The notes beneath the pieces were generated by a model. It was not told the DNA's origin. It saw only the letters and a program-made list of their open reading frames with translations, and did not search any database. From JBGPEQ01 sp050180895 (GTDB taxonomy: Bacteria; Pseudomonadota; Alphaproteobacteria; Dongiales; Dongiaceae): a DNA stretch of 64,000 bases. Shown here one piece after another: positions 52,837-62,471 of this stretch. The translations under genes were made by a program, and so were the position numbers. How positions within the stretch are numbered: the first letter of the stretch is position 1; each line of letters opens with the position of its first letter. The stretch is taken from positions 1 through 64,000 of the forward strand of contig JBFXDS010000003.1 of NCBI GenBank assembly GCA_050180895.1. The letters are read 5' to 3'.

Positions 52837-54027
52837 GTGGTGTGGGGTCAACAGGGTTCCGGCAACGACCGGCCATTGGTGAGCATCGGACTTCCCGTTT
52901 ACAATGGGGAGAACTACCTCGCGAAGGCGATCGAATCGGTCCTTGGCCAGACCTTTCGCGATTTGGAATTGATCATTTGTGACAATGCGTCGACGGATCG
53001 TACTCAGGCGATCTGCGAGGATTATGTGCGCCGAGATGCGCGCATCCGCTACATTCGCAACGCGCGAAATCTTGGTGCAGGCCCCAACTACGACCTCGCG
53101 TTTCACAGCGCGCGAGGAATATTCTTCAACTGGCTGGCGCATGACGACGCCATGGCTCCGACGTATCTTGAGAGGGCGGTTGCTTGCCTTGAGCGGACCC
53201 CGGACGCCGTCTTGTGCTACATCGGCATCACGGAGATCGACACGAAGGGCCAAGTGAGGCGCGCATACACGAATCATCTTCCCGGCGTCGATTCACCGCG
53301 CGCATCCATTCGTTTCGCCGGCATGATTCTTTACCGCCATCAGTGCGAACCCTTCTTTGGGCTGTTCCGACGCCAGGCGCTTGTCGGCTCCGGTCTGCAT
53401 GGACTGTTCTGCGGGTCGGATCGCGTGCTGTTGGCGGAGATGGCGTTGCGCGGACCGTGCGTGGCGGTGCCTGAACCGCTGTTCCTTCATCGGGAGCACA
53501 ACGAACGCTATACACGCGCCGTCTTGCTCGGGGATCGAACGAAAGCGAAGTCCTGGCAGGACACCAGTGCGGCGCCGCGGCGGCCCGGTTGCTCCATGTA
53601 CAACCTCAGCATTTATAGCCACTACTGGCGGCTCGTGTGGAAGACGGTGCCTGATCGTGGGGAACGGTGGGCCTGCTACGGTCAATTGTTCCGCTGGTGG
53701 CTCGAAGATTACCACTTCCGCGATGTGATCAAGGACGTGCTGGCCACGATTCATCCGCGGTTGCTCGCCAATATGCGTCGCATCAAGCGGGCTTTGTTTG
53801 GCATCAGCCCATCTCCGCCCGGCAGCTTGCCCCCATTGAATGATGACTTGGATCAACCTCCCGAAACGCCGACGCGCGAGACGTCGACCGCAAACCGTGT
53901 CGGCGGTAACCTGGATGAGCCAACGACAAACGTCTCCCCGAGATTTACGAAAGGTGGCCGAATCCTGACGCCGCTTCGGGTGATCCGGACGTGGGTGATA
54001 CTGATCTGCGGCGGCGGCGCGACATAG
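52837..54027 (+). CDS. GT2-family glycosyltransferase
   Basis: The 396-residue enzyme has a GT-A domain in its first 240 residues: LVSIGLPVYNGENYLAKAIE, LELIICDNASTDRTQAICE near 50, and the metal motif FFNWLAHDDAMAP near 98 with DD replacing DxD. The C-terminal 130 residues are polar and Pro-rich with no membrane segment. GTG start behind GAAGG. It lies between the methyltransferase genes and a convergent flippase, so it probably adds one sugar of the repeat unit. Confidence 0.88.
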   Translation: MVWGQQGSGNDRPLVSIGLPVYNGENYLAKAIESVLGQTFRDLELIICDNASTDRTQAICEDYVRRDARIRYIRNARNLGAGPNYDLAFHSARGIFFNWLAHDDAMAPTYLERAVACLERTPDAVLCYIGITEIDTKGQVRRAYTNHLPGVDSPRASIRFAGMILYRHQCEPFFGLFRRQALVGSGLHGLFCGSDRVLLAEMALRGPCVAVPEPLFLHREHNERYTRAVLLGDRTKAKSWQDTSAAPRRPGCSMYNLSIYSHYWRLVWKTVPDRGERWACYGQLFRWWLEDYHFRDVIKDVLATIHPRLLANMRRIKRALFGISPSPPGSLPPLNDDLDQPPETPTRETSTANRVGGNLDEPTTNVSPRFTKGGRILTPLRVIRTWVILICGGGAT

Positions 54028-54081
54028 ATTCGGGTTGAAGAACAATTGAGAATGATCGCCGCCGCTCCCGACGACGGTCAT

Positions 54082-55563
54082 TCAACCCTGCTCAGCGGAG
54101 TAGCTGCTACGGCGGAATCCGATTGTTTCGAAAGCCTTCCGAAAGAGCTTGGGCGCCAGCAGCCGAATGAAGATCACGTAGGCGGCAATGCCGACGAGAA
54201 CTTGGCATGCTAGAGCGACGATGGAGCTGGGACTCGGGAGAAGAGACCCGGCCATCAGAGTCGCGGCGGCCATCAGCAAAGTCGCCAGAGCCGGCAGCCA
54301 GACGTCGCGGAAAAGCCACGTCCACTTCCCGCCGAAAAGCCGGTTCGCCGCCACGAGGAACATCGGCACCGACAGCAGCATCGCCCCTGCATTGGCGACG
54401 GCCACCGCTTCCACGCTGAATTGTGCGGCCGCGAGGATGACCGCGACGCGCACCGCCATCACGGCAAGACTGAGCTTGAGCACGAGGTCAGCCCGCCCCA
54501 GGGCGTTCGTCGCAGCCGTCAGGATATAGTTCGTCGGTCCCGCCAGCGCGGCGAGGCAAAGGATTTGCAACAAGGCTGCCGCAGGCAGCCAACTCGACGT
54601 GAACATGGTACCAATCAAGGCGCTGCTCGTCACCGCAAGGCCTATGAAAGCGGGAAGGGCAACTAGATTCGCTACGGTCAGGAACTCCCGCATCGCCCAT
54701 TCGAACGCGCCACGATCTTCCTGACGGGATGACAGCACTGGAAATGCAACCCGGTGAAAGACGCCGGAGATGGCGTTGTTGAGGGCTGTGGCCAGACGCT
54801 GTGCCACGGTGTAGAGCCCCAATACCACGGGACCGAGGAAGATGCCGATCATTAGTCGGTCGAACTGCAAGGAGACGTAGGAAACGACTTGATGGGCGAC
54901 GCGGTGCTTGCCGAAGCGGACGATGTCGCCGAGGGCGCTGCGCGTGATTCTTACGCCCGGACGCAATCCGCTGACGACGATAATGAGAATTGCGCTCAAG
55001 AGCCGCGACACCAGAAAGAAAACGACGAGGCTGTAGATGCCGTAGCCGAGCGTCGCCATAGCCAAGGCGGTTACGAATGCGGTGCCCTGGGAAATGATGG
55101 AGCGGGTCGCCAGTTGGCGGAACTGGAGTTGACGACGCAGCATCGCGGTGTAGCACGCCGTAACGGCAATACAGGGCAGCGAAAGCGCCATCAGCGGCAG
55201 GATATCGTTGAGTTGTGGCTCGGAAAACAGGCGTGCTACCTGCGGAGTCGCTGCCCACAGAGCAAGCCCCTCCAGAGTGCCGAACACGAGCATCAGCCAG
55301 AACGTCGAGTCGAAATGTGACTGATCCAGGCTCACGCGCTGAATCAATGCGTCGGAGAAGCCGTTCTCGAGAAATGCTGCCAGGAACAGCGTGGCGACCA
55401 ACGCCATCGTCATGACGCCGACGACATGCGGTCCCAGGATATTGCCGATGAGAATGAAGGTGAGGAGTTGGGAAAGCTGCTCGGTCCAGAGGTCGGCCGC
55501 CGACCACATCGCTCCGCGGGATGCTTGTGTAGATCTGGCTTGCGTTTCGGGCATCGGCCTCAA
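54082..55563 (-). CDS. Polysaccharide flippase, MOP/PST family (copy 1)
   Basis: The 493-residue integral membrane protein has about 12-14 helices. The N-terminal RGAMWSAADLWTEQLSQLLT and FLENGFSDALIQRVSLDQSH are typical of Wzx/WzxC-like transporters that flip lipid-linked sugar units. SYVSLQFDRLMIGIFLGPVV is the conserved mid region. It is paralogous to the gene at 57721-59193. The start is either the first codon or MPETQ three codons later. Convergent with the GT2 gene. Confidence 0.9.
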   Translation of the reverse strand: MRPMPETQARSTQASRGAMWSAADLWTEQLSQLLTFILIGNILGPHVVGVMTMALVATLFLAAFLENGFSDALIQRVSLDQSHFDSTFWLMLVFGTLEGLALWAATPQVARLFSEPQLNDILPLMALSLPCIAVTACYTAMLRRQLQFRQLATRSIISQGTAFVTALAMATLGYGIYSLVVFFLVSRLLSAILIIVVSGLRPGVRITRSALGDIVRFGKHRVAHQVVSYVSLQFDRLMIGIFLGPVVLGLYTVAQRLATALNNAISGVFHRVAFPVLSSRQEDRGAFEWAMREFLTVANLVALPAFIGLAVTSSALIGTMFTSSWLPAAALLQILCLAALAGPTNYILTAATNALGRADLVLKLSLAVMAVRVAVILAAAQFSVEAVAVANAGAMLLSVPMFLVAANRLFGGKWTWLFRDVWLPALATLLMAAATLMAGSLLPSPSSIVALACQVLVGIAAYVIFIRLLAPKLFRKAFETIGFRRSSYSAEQG

Positions 55564-55861
55564 ACTCTCGATGGAAGCTGCGCGGATTGTCCTAAATTCG
55601 GAAGACGCATCATCTCAGCCGGAACGCGCATCGGCTGAACGCTCGTCGCGGTCGGATATGCAGCTCATTCCCAGGAGAATTACGAACGTCGGAAGCCTCT
55701 TCGCATCCGGCTGAAAGGTCCGTTCGCAAGCGCCGAGTTTATCTTCTCGGGGCAGATTCGCCAACACTATTCCGTGCATTGGCAGACGAACCGCGACACG
55801 GACGCTCGAAGCGGGCGGCGGCGCTGCATCCGCGGGCGCAGATTAACCATGAAATCGTCCA

Positions 55862-57487
55862 TCAGAACGGCACCCGCTGACCGCCCACACGGGTACCCAA
55901 AGTCTGTGTCCGGTGTGACCGGCTGCAGAAGCGGACGATGGTCCGGACGACAATGCTCGCAAAACAAGATGCAATGACGGCAGTCGCTAAGTGCGTCCAA
56001 TCGAACCCGTAGCCGTACCAGTCGCCTAGTGCGATCACATACAGTAGTGGCGCGGTCGCAGCTGCGGAAAACCCCAGCAGCCACGCGGCGGTGAAACTGC
56101 GGCCGACCAGTAGGAGAGCAGCCGCGGTTCCGGCGACGAAATAGAGAAATCCAGCGATCTCATCGACGGGCACGAGTCTTCCTTCATCGACCAACAGTAG
56201 TGTGTGGGCGTCGCTATCTACGATCGCAGGCTCTCCGTCGATGAATATCTCCGATCGGCTCTTGTCATAGGTGGCCAGAACGTGCTGCCAGCTGCCGACG
56301 ACGCTGCCTTCGGCGGTTTGCATCGGGAGGCTCATGCCATTGAGGCCTCGGCGTGGAGTCCGTACGCGCAAATCCAATTTTCCGTTCTCCTGTCCGAGTG
56401 TGAAATTCCGTTGCTGTATGTCCGTTGACAGGGAGACGATCCGAGCGGGGCCAGCTTGAGCTGAACTGGCTGCGGCAAATTCGACTTCGACGGCAAGCGC
56501 CTGGGAGCGGAGGATCTGTTCGCACAGCGTTTTCGGCGGCGCATTGCTCCGAATCAGGAGCGGCCCGCGGATGTCGAGGACGCCTCCTGCGATCGTCCAA
56601 AGCGGCGGCCCTTCGATCCGCGCGCTGAGGTCGTCGGATTTCGCCAGGCCGAGATTGGGAAGGCGGGAACCGTGGGCAGCGTCGAACGCATAGACGATCT
56701 GCGCACCGGCCTGTCGGCGCACAGCGCTGTTGTCGGCCGTCATCGGCAGCCGCGACAGCTGCCGAATGACCGCATCGTCCGGTACGCGGTCATAGATGGC
56801 CAGCCCGCGAAGTTTCCCGAGCCATGGCCGTTCCTGTGTCAATTCGTTGCCGACGAGCAGCGGATAGCGGCAATCCCATCCGGCAATGCTCAGGCCGCTA
56901 TGGGTTATGGTCAGGATGCCCAGGATGGTCGCATTGCACAGAACGATAGCGCCGATGAGGCCCCACCTCAACATGCGGCCGGCTTCCGCGGAGATCGGAG
57001 CGGCGCTCTCCGCATCGGAACCATGCGGCCGACCTGCCGGCCCTACCCTATCCATCGCGTACTGCAGCGCTCTGCCGATAGCTGCGCCCGCGCAACCGAA
57101 GAGCGTCGCCAGAAGGAAATCCGACAGGCGCGGATGGCGCCCGACGATCGTCGCCTGCACCACCTCGATCGCAAGAGCGACCAAGGCGACGAGAACGGCC
57201 GATGCCAGCAAGGGTCGCCGGCCGAGCCGGTCCATTTGCAGATATGCCAGCAGTCCCATCGGCAGGAATGTCAGCAGGCGCTCGGAGAGCGTGGCCCAGA
57301 TCGGCGGATGTATCTCCAGGCTGAGGCCGGTTTGCAGGGCATCCCAGACCGTGGCCCAGGAGTCGACCAGCGTCAGCGGCATCAGGCTTCCGAAGGCGAC
57401 GGCCAGGATCTCCAGCAACAGCGTCAGCGACAGCAAGGCCGATCCGAGATCGATGCCTTCGATGGCTTTTCCACTCGCACGCTCCAT
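55862..57487 (-). CDS. Membrane protein with VanZ-like and LamG-like domains
   Basis: The 541-residue protein has an N-terminal VanZ-like helical domain (about 15-150) with ERLLTFLPMGLLAYLQMDRL and EVVQATIVGRHPRLSDFLLA. A helix at about 175-195 follows. An extracellular LamG/concanavalin-type domain (about 205-430) has EFAAASSAQAGPARIVSLST and WQHVLATYDKSRSEIFIDGE. Three to four C-terminal helices come last. The WQHVxATYD and IFIDG words are the LamG hallmark. The function of such VanZ-LamG proteins is not established; placement between two flippases suggests a role in exopolysaccharide handling. Divergent from flippase copy 2. Confidence 0.8.
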   Translation of the reverse strand: MERASGKAIEGIDLGSALLSLTLLLEILAVAFGSLMPLTLVDSWATVWDALQTGLSLEIHPPIWATLSERLLTFLPMGLLAYLQMDRLGRRPLLASAVLVALVALAIEVVQATIVGRHPRLSDFLLATLFGCAGAAIGRALQYAMDRVGPAGRPHGSDAESAAPISAEAGRMLRWGLIGAIVLCNATILGILTITHSGLSIAGWDCRYPLLVGNELTQERPWLGKLRGLAIYDRVPDDAVIRQLSRLPMTADNSAVRRQAGAQIVYAFDAAHGSRLPNLGLAKSDDLSARIEGPPLWTIAGGVLDIRGPLLIRSNAPPKTLCEQILRSQALAVEVEFAAASSAQAGPARIVSLSTDIQQRNFTLGQENGKLDLRVRTPRRGLNGMSLPMQTAEGSVVGSWQHVLATYDKSRSEIFIDGEPAIVDSDAHTLLLVDEGRLVPVDEIAGFLYFVAGTAAALLLVGRSFTAAWLLGFSAAATAPLLYVIALGDWYGYGFDWTHLATAVIASCFASIVVRTIVRFCSRSHRTQTLGTRVGGQRVPF

Positions 57488-57720
57488 TCAACAGATTTCC
57501 TTATACAAAAGACCTTAAACTGTAGAGAAGCTGATGATGGTTTTGTGATCTCGCTGTGATAGCCCTCGCCTAAACCCGCTTTTCCTTTGACCTGACTCCG
57601 CTTGGCCGAAAATATCGACCGTGGTGCGCCGGCCGCACTCTAGTCGAACGCGCCGTCGTTTCACATTCTTTGTCGCATCGGATTGCGGGCAAGTGCATCG
57701 GTGCCAGGAGCGTGCCCAGG

Positions 57721-59193
57721 ATGAAAGCCGATGCGCATGACGGACTCGGTGTCGTCGATTTGCGGCCCGCGCGGGTCGTTCAGGGAACGACGTGGTCCGC
57801 CGTTGATCGCTGGACCCAGCAGATCGGGCAGCTTCTCACGTTCCTGATCGTCGGCAACATCGTCGGCGCCGAAGTCTTCGGCCAGATGGGGATGGCCCTG
57901 GTCTTCGCCCTGTTCGTTCACGCGTTTCTCGTCGATGGATTTGCGGAATCGATCATCCAGCGTCTGACGATCGATCGCGAGCACCTCGAGGCTGCCTTCT
58001 GGACCTTGGCGGCGCTTGGGCTGTTCGCTGCGGCGGCGGCGTTTCTGGCGGCTCCTTTGGTTGCCGCGCTGTTCGAACAGACCGTCCTGATCGATGTCAT
58101 CCATTGGATCAGTCTGACGTTCGTCGTCGTCGGCATCAGCTCTCTGCTCGAAAGCTACCTACGCCGAACCTTGAGCTTCAGGGCGCTCGCTCTTCGATCC
58201 GCATTGGCCTATGGCGTGGCCGCGCCCGTGACCATCGCGCTGGCTGCCGCCGGCTATGGAATCTGGAGCCTTGTCGCCAACCAGCTGATTCTCCGGAGCG
58301 TTGAGATCGCCGTCCTCCTGGCCTTGTGCGGATGGTTGCCGCGGCCGACCGTCTCCGCATCGCATATCCGCGATCTCCTGAGCTTCGGGACGCACAGCAT
58401 TGGATTTCGTGCCGTCAGCTACTTTTCGATGCAGATCGACCGGCTGCTGATCGGCGCGGTTCTCGGCGCGGTCGATCTCGGTCACTACGCCATGGCCCGG
58501 CGAATCGTCGACGGCGGGGTCTACACCCTCACCGGCTTCATGAATACGGTGGCGCTATCGGCCTTTTCGCCGTTGCAAGGTCACGACGACAAGTTGGCGG
58601 CGGCGCTGATCGCGGCGACTCGCTTGGCGAGCATCATCGTCTTCCCCGCCTTGATCGGGCTGGCGATCGTCGCGCCGCTCGTGGTCGGCCTGCTGCTCAC
58701 GCCGGAATGGGACCCCGCCGCCCTGATCATCCAGATCCTGGCCTTCCACGGCCTCTTCCTGTCGATGGTGATGTTCCTCATATCCGTCGTCAGGGCCAAG
58801 GGGCAGAGCGGCACGACCCTCATCATCACGATGGTCGGTGCTGCCCTCAATGTGGCCGCGTGCGTCGGAGCGGTCAGCTTCGGGATCGAATCGGTCGCCA
58901 TCGCAACAGTCGTGGTCGACTTGATCGTGTTTCCGATCTGGTTCCATCGGGCGGCGCGGTTGATCCCGCTGACCGTCGGTGCCTATGTCGGAAGCTTCGT
59001 GCCTGCCGCCGTTTCTACGGTCTGCATGACCGGCAGCGTCCTGCTCGCCGAGTATCTGCTTCAGAGCGTCGCGACGACCGGCGTCCGGCTGGCTGCGGCG
59101 ATTGCCACCGGCGTGATCGTCTATGGTCTCGTGGTGTCGATCGTCGCGCGACCCGCTCTGGTCGAGATCGCACGGCTGATGCGCAAACGCTGA
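57721..59193 (+). CDS. Polysaccharide flippase, MOP/PST family (copy 2)
   Basis: The 490-residue flippase has an N-terminus aligning with copy 1: QGTTWSAVDRWTQQIGQLLT and AFLVDGFAESIIQRLTIDRE, then SYFSMQIDRLLIGAVLGAVD. About 12-14 helices. ATG 57721 with AGGAG ten bases upstream is preferred over an earlier ATG at 57670. It faces the convergent 2OG oxygenase gene across 13 nt. Two flippases in one locus may serve two repeat units. Confidence 0.9.
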   Translation: MKADAHDGLGVVDLRPARVVQGTTWSAVDRWTQQIGQLLTFLIVGNIVGAEVFGQMGMALVFALFVHAFLVDGFAESIIQRLTIDREHLEAAFWTLAALGLFAAAAAFLAAPLVAALFEQTVLIDVIHWISLTFVVVGISSLLESYLRRTLSFRALALRSALAYGVAAPVTIALAAAGYGIWSLVANQLILRSVEIAVLLALCGWLPRPTVSASHIRDLLSFGTHSIGFRAVSYFSMQIDRLLIGAVLGAVDLGHYAMARRIVDGGVYTLTGFMNTVALSAFSPLQGHDDKLAAALIAATRLASIIVFPALIGLAIVAPLVVGLLLTPEWDPAALIIQILAFHGLFLSMVMFLISVVRAKGQSGTTLIITMVGAALNVAACVGAVSFGIESVAIATVVVDLIVFPIWFHRAARLIPLTVGAYVGSFVPAAVSTVCMTGSVLLAEYLLQSVATTGVRLAAAIATGVIVYGLVVSIVARPALVEIARLMRKR

Positions 59194-59206
59194 AGCCGCC
59201 GCCTGC

Positions 59207-60085
59207 CTACCGGTAAGCGTGGCTCCGAGGCTTCTTGCCCCGCAGGGTGCCGAGCAGGGCGTCGCGTGCCTTGAAGGCGATGGGCGGAGTCAGGGAGTGC
59301 AGCAAGGCGCGCATCCGCGTCCGCGTCTTTCCCGGCAGGAAGGTGATGTACGCGGCGTCCTTCAACGCCTCGGGATCCGGACTCCAGTAGAAGACCGAGA
59401 TCGACTTGCGCGTGCGGTTGGCGGGACAGGTCAGCGGCGTCGGAAATCCATGCAGCGTTTCGCTGGTCGTCGGAAACAGGACGGCCCGGTTGAAGACGGG
59501 CGCCACCCGTGCGCCGCAGGACTTGGTCGCGGGATCCCAAAGCTCGAGTTCGCCGCCCCAACTCGGATCCCAGTCGCGGTTGAGGTATATGATCAGGTTG
59601 AGCCGACGCGTCAGCGGCAGGGATGGATGCTTGGTCCAATCGGCATGGATGTTGAGCCAGCCGCCGCGCACGGATTCGTGCAGGCCGCCGCCGTGAAACA
59701 GCGGATCCATCAGCAGGTCGTGGAACCCGGTGATGTACTGGATGTGCTCCAGGAACGCATCCGAGCAAAGCTGCATGAAAAACAGCTGGGTGAACGGCGA
59801 GAGGCTGTTGATCCCGCGCGACGTCTGTTTGCTCTCGTGCGTCGTCTCGTAGGTGATCCAGTCGCGGGCGTCGCGTTTCGGGAAGTCCGCAATCGTGCGA
59901 TCCAGCAACTCCTCGTCGAAGAAGCCGTCCATCACGACGTGCGGATACGGGTTCGCCGCCTGATACGCGGCCCGCAGCGAGTCGCGCTCGCGCCGCAGCC
60001 GCGCCAGCGGCAACGATCTCTCGACGACCCGGTCGAACGACCAAGCGTCCTCGGCAACCTGTTCCAAGGCAACGCTACGCATCAT
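59207..60085 (-). CDS. 2-oxoglutarate/Fe(II)-dependent oxygenase
   Basis: The 292-residue dioxygenase has the iron triad HxD in WLNIHADWTKH near 143 and His in SETLHGFPTP near 212. The 2OG-binding Arg lies in NRTRKSISVFYWSPD near 226. It resembles prolyl-hydroxylase-type 2OG-FeII_Oxy_3 proteins found in polysaccharide clusters. Substrate unknown: a glycan or a protein are both possible. The double Met at the start (60085, 60082) leaves one-codon uncertainty. Confidence 0.85.
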   Translation of the reverse strand: MMRSVALEQVAEDAWSFDRVVERSLPLARLRRERDSLRAAYQAANPYPHVVMDGFFDEELLDRTIADFPKRDARDWITYETTHESKQTSRGINSLSPFTQLFFMQLCSDAFLEHIQYITGFHDLLMDPLFHGGGLHESVRGGWLNIHADWTKHPSLPLTRRLNLIIYLNRDWDPSWGGELELWDPATKSCGARVAPVFNRAVLFPTTSETLHGFPTPLTCPANRTRKSISVFYWSPDPEALKDAAYITFLPGKTRTRMRALLHSLTPPIAFKARDALLGTLRGKKPRSHAYR

Positions 60086-60484
60086 AATTCGTTATTTTAA
60101 CCAGCCCACATATTTAAATTGTTGTAGTATATTCGATGATGACCGGTCAAGAAATTTTGCTCGAATTGACCGGTGCGGCGAGGGTTTTCGGCCGTCGGTG
60201 ACCAAAGAATCTTAACCATGGTCGCGACGGTCCCGGGGGAGCGAGAGACGTCCTGATCGTCGATACGGATCATCGTCGCGCGCAACGGCGGGCAGGTTGG
60301 CCGCCGCGTGTTTTGCGGGCACGCGAAATGATTTTTACGACTGTTCGACTTCCGCGGAAGGCCAAATAAAGTCATAATAAATCTATGATGTTTATAAACA
60401 AGTCCAGCCAGGCAACCGGTCGCGCCGCCCGATATGGCGGGGCAGTAGATCTGTCGGCCGGCCCGAACGGAAGAAGAGACGACG
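60086..60484. other. Divergent AT-rich intergenic region
   Basis: 399 nt between the oxygenase and asparagine-synthetase-like genes, with AT-rich flanks (60085-60150 and 60330-60410) that probably hold the two divergent promoters. No gene is supported. A stretch near 60398-60402 (TTATAA) could be a -10 on the plus strand, but no good -35 was found. Confidence 0.4.
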
Positions 60485-62383
60485 ATGCGCGTTGTGGGGC
60501 TATTCAGTCGGGAACGGGCGGCGCTCGAGCGGTTTGCCGGGCGCTGGACGGACGGGACGGGAGATCCGGCGGGCGCGGTGCGCCTGCACGCCTGGCCGGC
60601 CGCGGCGCCGCTGCTGGGCGTGGCGACCGGCGAAGACTGCTATCCGCCGCTGCAGTGGGCGAAGGATCTGGCTGGCTCCTTCGCCCTGCTGGACGGCGAG
60701 GTTTTCGGCGCTAGCGCCACCCTGCCCGGCGGGCGGGCGCCGGGAAACGACGCGGCGACGCTGCTGGCGCTCTACACCGCCAAGGGGCCGCAGGCGTTGG
60801 CCGCCATGAACGGCGGCGCCGCCCTCGTCATCTATGATGCGCGCCGGCGCTGCCTGCTGTTGTTCCGCGACCGCTACGGCCAAGTGCCGATCTTCTACGC
60901 CGAACGGCCCGAGGGCCTCTACTGGGCGTCCGACATTCCGTCGCTGCTGGACGCTGGCGTTCCCACAACGCTCGACGTCAACGCGCTGGATTTCTTCCTC
61001 TCGGCCGGCTACGTGCCCGCGCCGTGGACCTTCGTCGAGACGATCCGCAAGCTTCCGCCGGGTCACTATCTGCAGCGGGCCGAGGACGGCGCCGTCGAGA
61101 TCCGGCCCTACTGGCGGCCGACGGGGCAGCCCAAGCTGGCGCTGTCCGAGGAGGAGGCCGCCGGGCGGATCGGCGAACTGGTCGAGCAGGCGATACGCCG
61201 CCGCATACCGCCGGGAAGCCGGACCGGCGTGCTGCTGTCGGGCGGCGTGGATTCGGCGCTGCTCGTCGGCTGTCTCGCCTCCCGCCTGCAGGCTGAGGCC
61301 GAAGCCTTCACCTTCAGGTACGGCGCCTACGAGGGCATGTACAACGAGTATGATGCGGCGCACGAGACCGCCGAGCACTTCAAGGTGCGCCACTGCGGCC
61401 TCGACTACGGGCCCGCCGAGGTGAGCGCCCACATCGAGGACATGGCGCGCGGCTATGGCGAGCCCTTCATCTGGGGCATCCATACCTTCAACCTCCGCAA
61501 GGTCGCCGAGACGGGCATCCGCACGGTCTTCTCCGGGGCCGGGGCGGACAGCTGGACGATCCGCTGGCGCGAGGACCTGATCATGCGGTTCCGCCGGCTG
61601 CCGCTGCCGTTGCGCGGACTGGCGGCGGCAATGGTTCCGCTGGTGGCCAGGGTGCGGCCGGATATGGCGCGGCGCGCCGAGGGATTCCTCCATTGCGCGC
61701 GCACGGGTTTCCCGATCTGCGCCACGGCGCGGGTCATCCCCGATCACCAGCGCCGCCGGCTGTACCGGGACGCCGCCCTCGTCGACAGCGGCCGTCGGGC
61801 GGTCACCGACCTCCTGGAGACGATGCGCGCGGACAGCCAGGGCGAGAGCGACCGCGACCGGCTCATCTTCCTGCGCCAGCGCCTGTTCTTCTCCGAATGC
61901 AACCTGTTCTGGAACCACGTCTGGGCACGGGCCAGCAATCTGGCCATGCGCCACCCCTATGCCGACAACGATCTGCTCGACTTCACCATGCGGATGCCGC
62001 ATGTCGGCACCGACAAGGGCGACCTGCGCAGCTACGCCGCCACCGTCCTGCCGCGCGAGAAGGCCTATGCCCCGAAGATCTTCCACAAGGTCCCGGTCGA
62101 CGACTGGTTCCGCGGCCCGCTCCAGGGCTTCCTGCGCGAGCAGCTCGCCTCCGAGCGTCTGGCCCGCCAGGGGCTCTTCGATTCGGTTGCCGTCGGCCGG
62201 CTGATCGACGAGCATGTGCAGGGGCATCGCACCCATACCTGGCGGCTGCTGGCGATGCTGACCGTCACTGTCTGGCTCGATGCCGTGTTGAACGGGCCGA
62301 GGTCGGGCGCCGGGACGGTGCACCGGCTGCCCGCGGGCGCGGCGGCCCAGGTCTTGCAAGCGGCGGCGGCGCCTCCAATTTGA
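60485..62383 (+). CDS. Asparagine-synthetase-like amidotransferase lacking Cys2
   Basis: The 632-residue protein has the AsnB layout. The N-terminal Ntn-type domain (about 1-190) has LLLFRDRYGQVPIFYAERPE. The synthetase domain has the ATP pyrophosphatase loop LLSGGVDSALLVGC near 250, and YAPKIFHKVPVDDWFRGPL near 530. The chain starts MRVVGLFSRE: the nucleophilic Cys that must follow Met in AsnB is Arg. So it cannot hydrolyse glutamine in the usual way and would use ammonia, or form another amide or adenylate. GAAGAAGAG precedes the ATG. Such homologues occur in glycan clusters and may amidate uronic-acid sugars. Confidence 0.85.
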   Translation: MRVVGLFSRERAALERFAGRWTDGTGDPAGAVRLHAWPAAAPLLGVATGEDCYPPLQWAKDLAGSFALLDGEVFGASATLPGGRAPGNDAATLLALYTAKGPQALAAMNGGAALVIYDARRRCLLLFRDRYGQVPIFYAERPEGLYWASDIPSLLDAGVPTTLDVNALDFFLSAGYVPAPWTFVETIRKLPPGHYLQRAEDGAVEIRPYWRPTGQPKLALSEEEAAGRIGELVEQAIRRRIPPGSRTGVLLSGGVDSALLVGCLASRLQAEAEAFTFRYGAYEGMYNEYDAAHETAEHFKVRHCGLDYGPAEVSAHIEDMARGYGEPFIWGIHTFNLRKVAETGIRTVFSGAGADSWTIRWREDLIMRFRRLPLPLRGLAAAMVPLVARVRPDMARRAEGFLHCARTGFPICATARVIPDHQRRRLYRDAALVDSGRRAVTDLLETMRADSQGESDRDRLIFLRQRLFFSECNLFWNHVWARASNLAMRHPYADNDLLDFTMRMPHVGTDKGDLRSYAATVLPREKAYAPKIFHKVPVDDWFRGPLQGFLREQLASERLARQGLFDSVAVGRLIDEHVQGHRTHTWRLLAMLTVTVWLDAVLNGPRSGAGTVHRLPAGAAAQVLQAAAAPPI

Positions 62384-62471
62384 ACTAAACGAGGCGTCCC
62401 CGCGCCGCGGGCGCCCCTCGTCGGTCGGCCAGCATTGCCGGCCGTGGCGTCATGGGAGCGGAAGACAGGAC

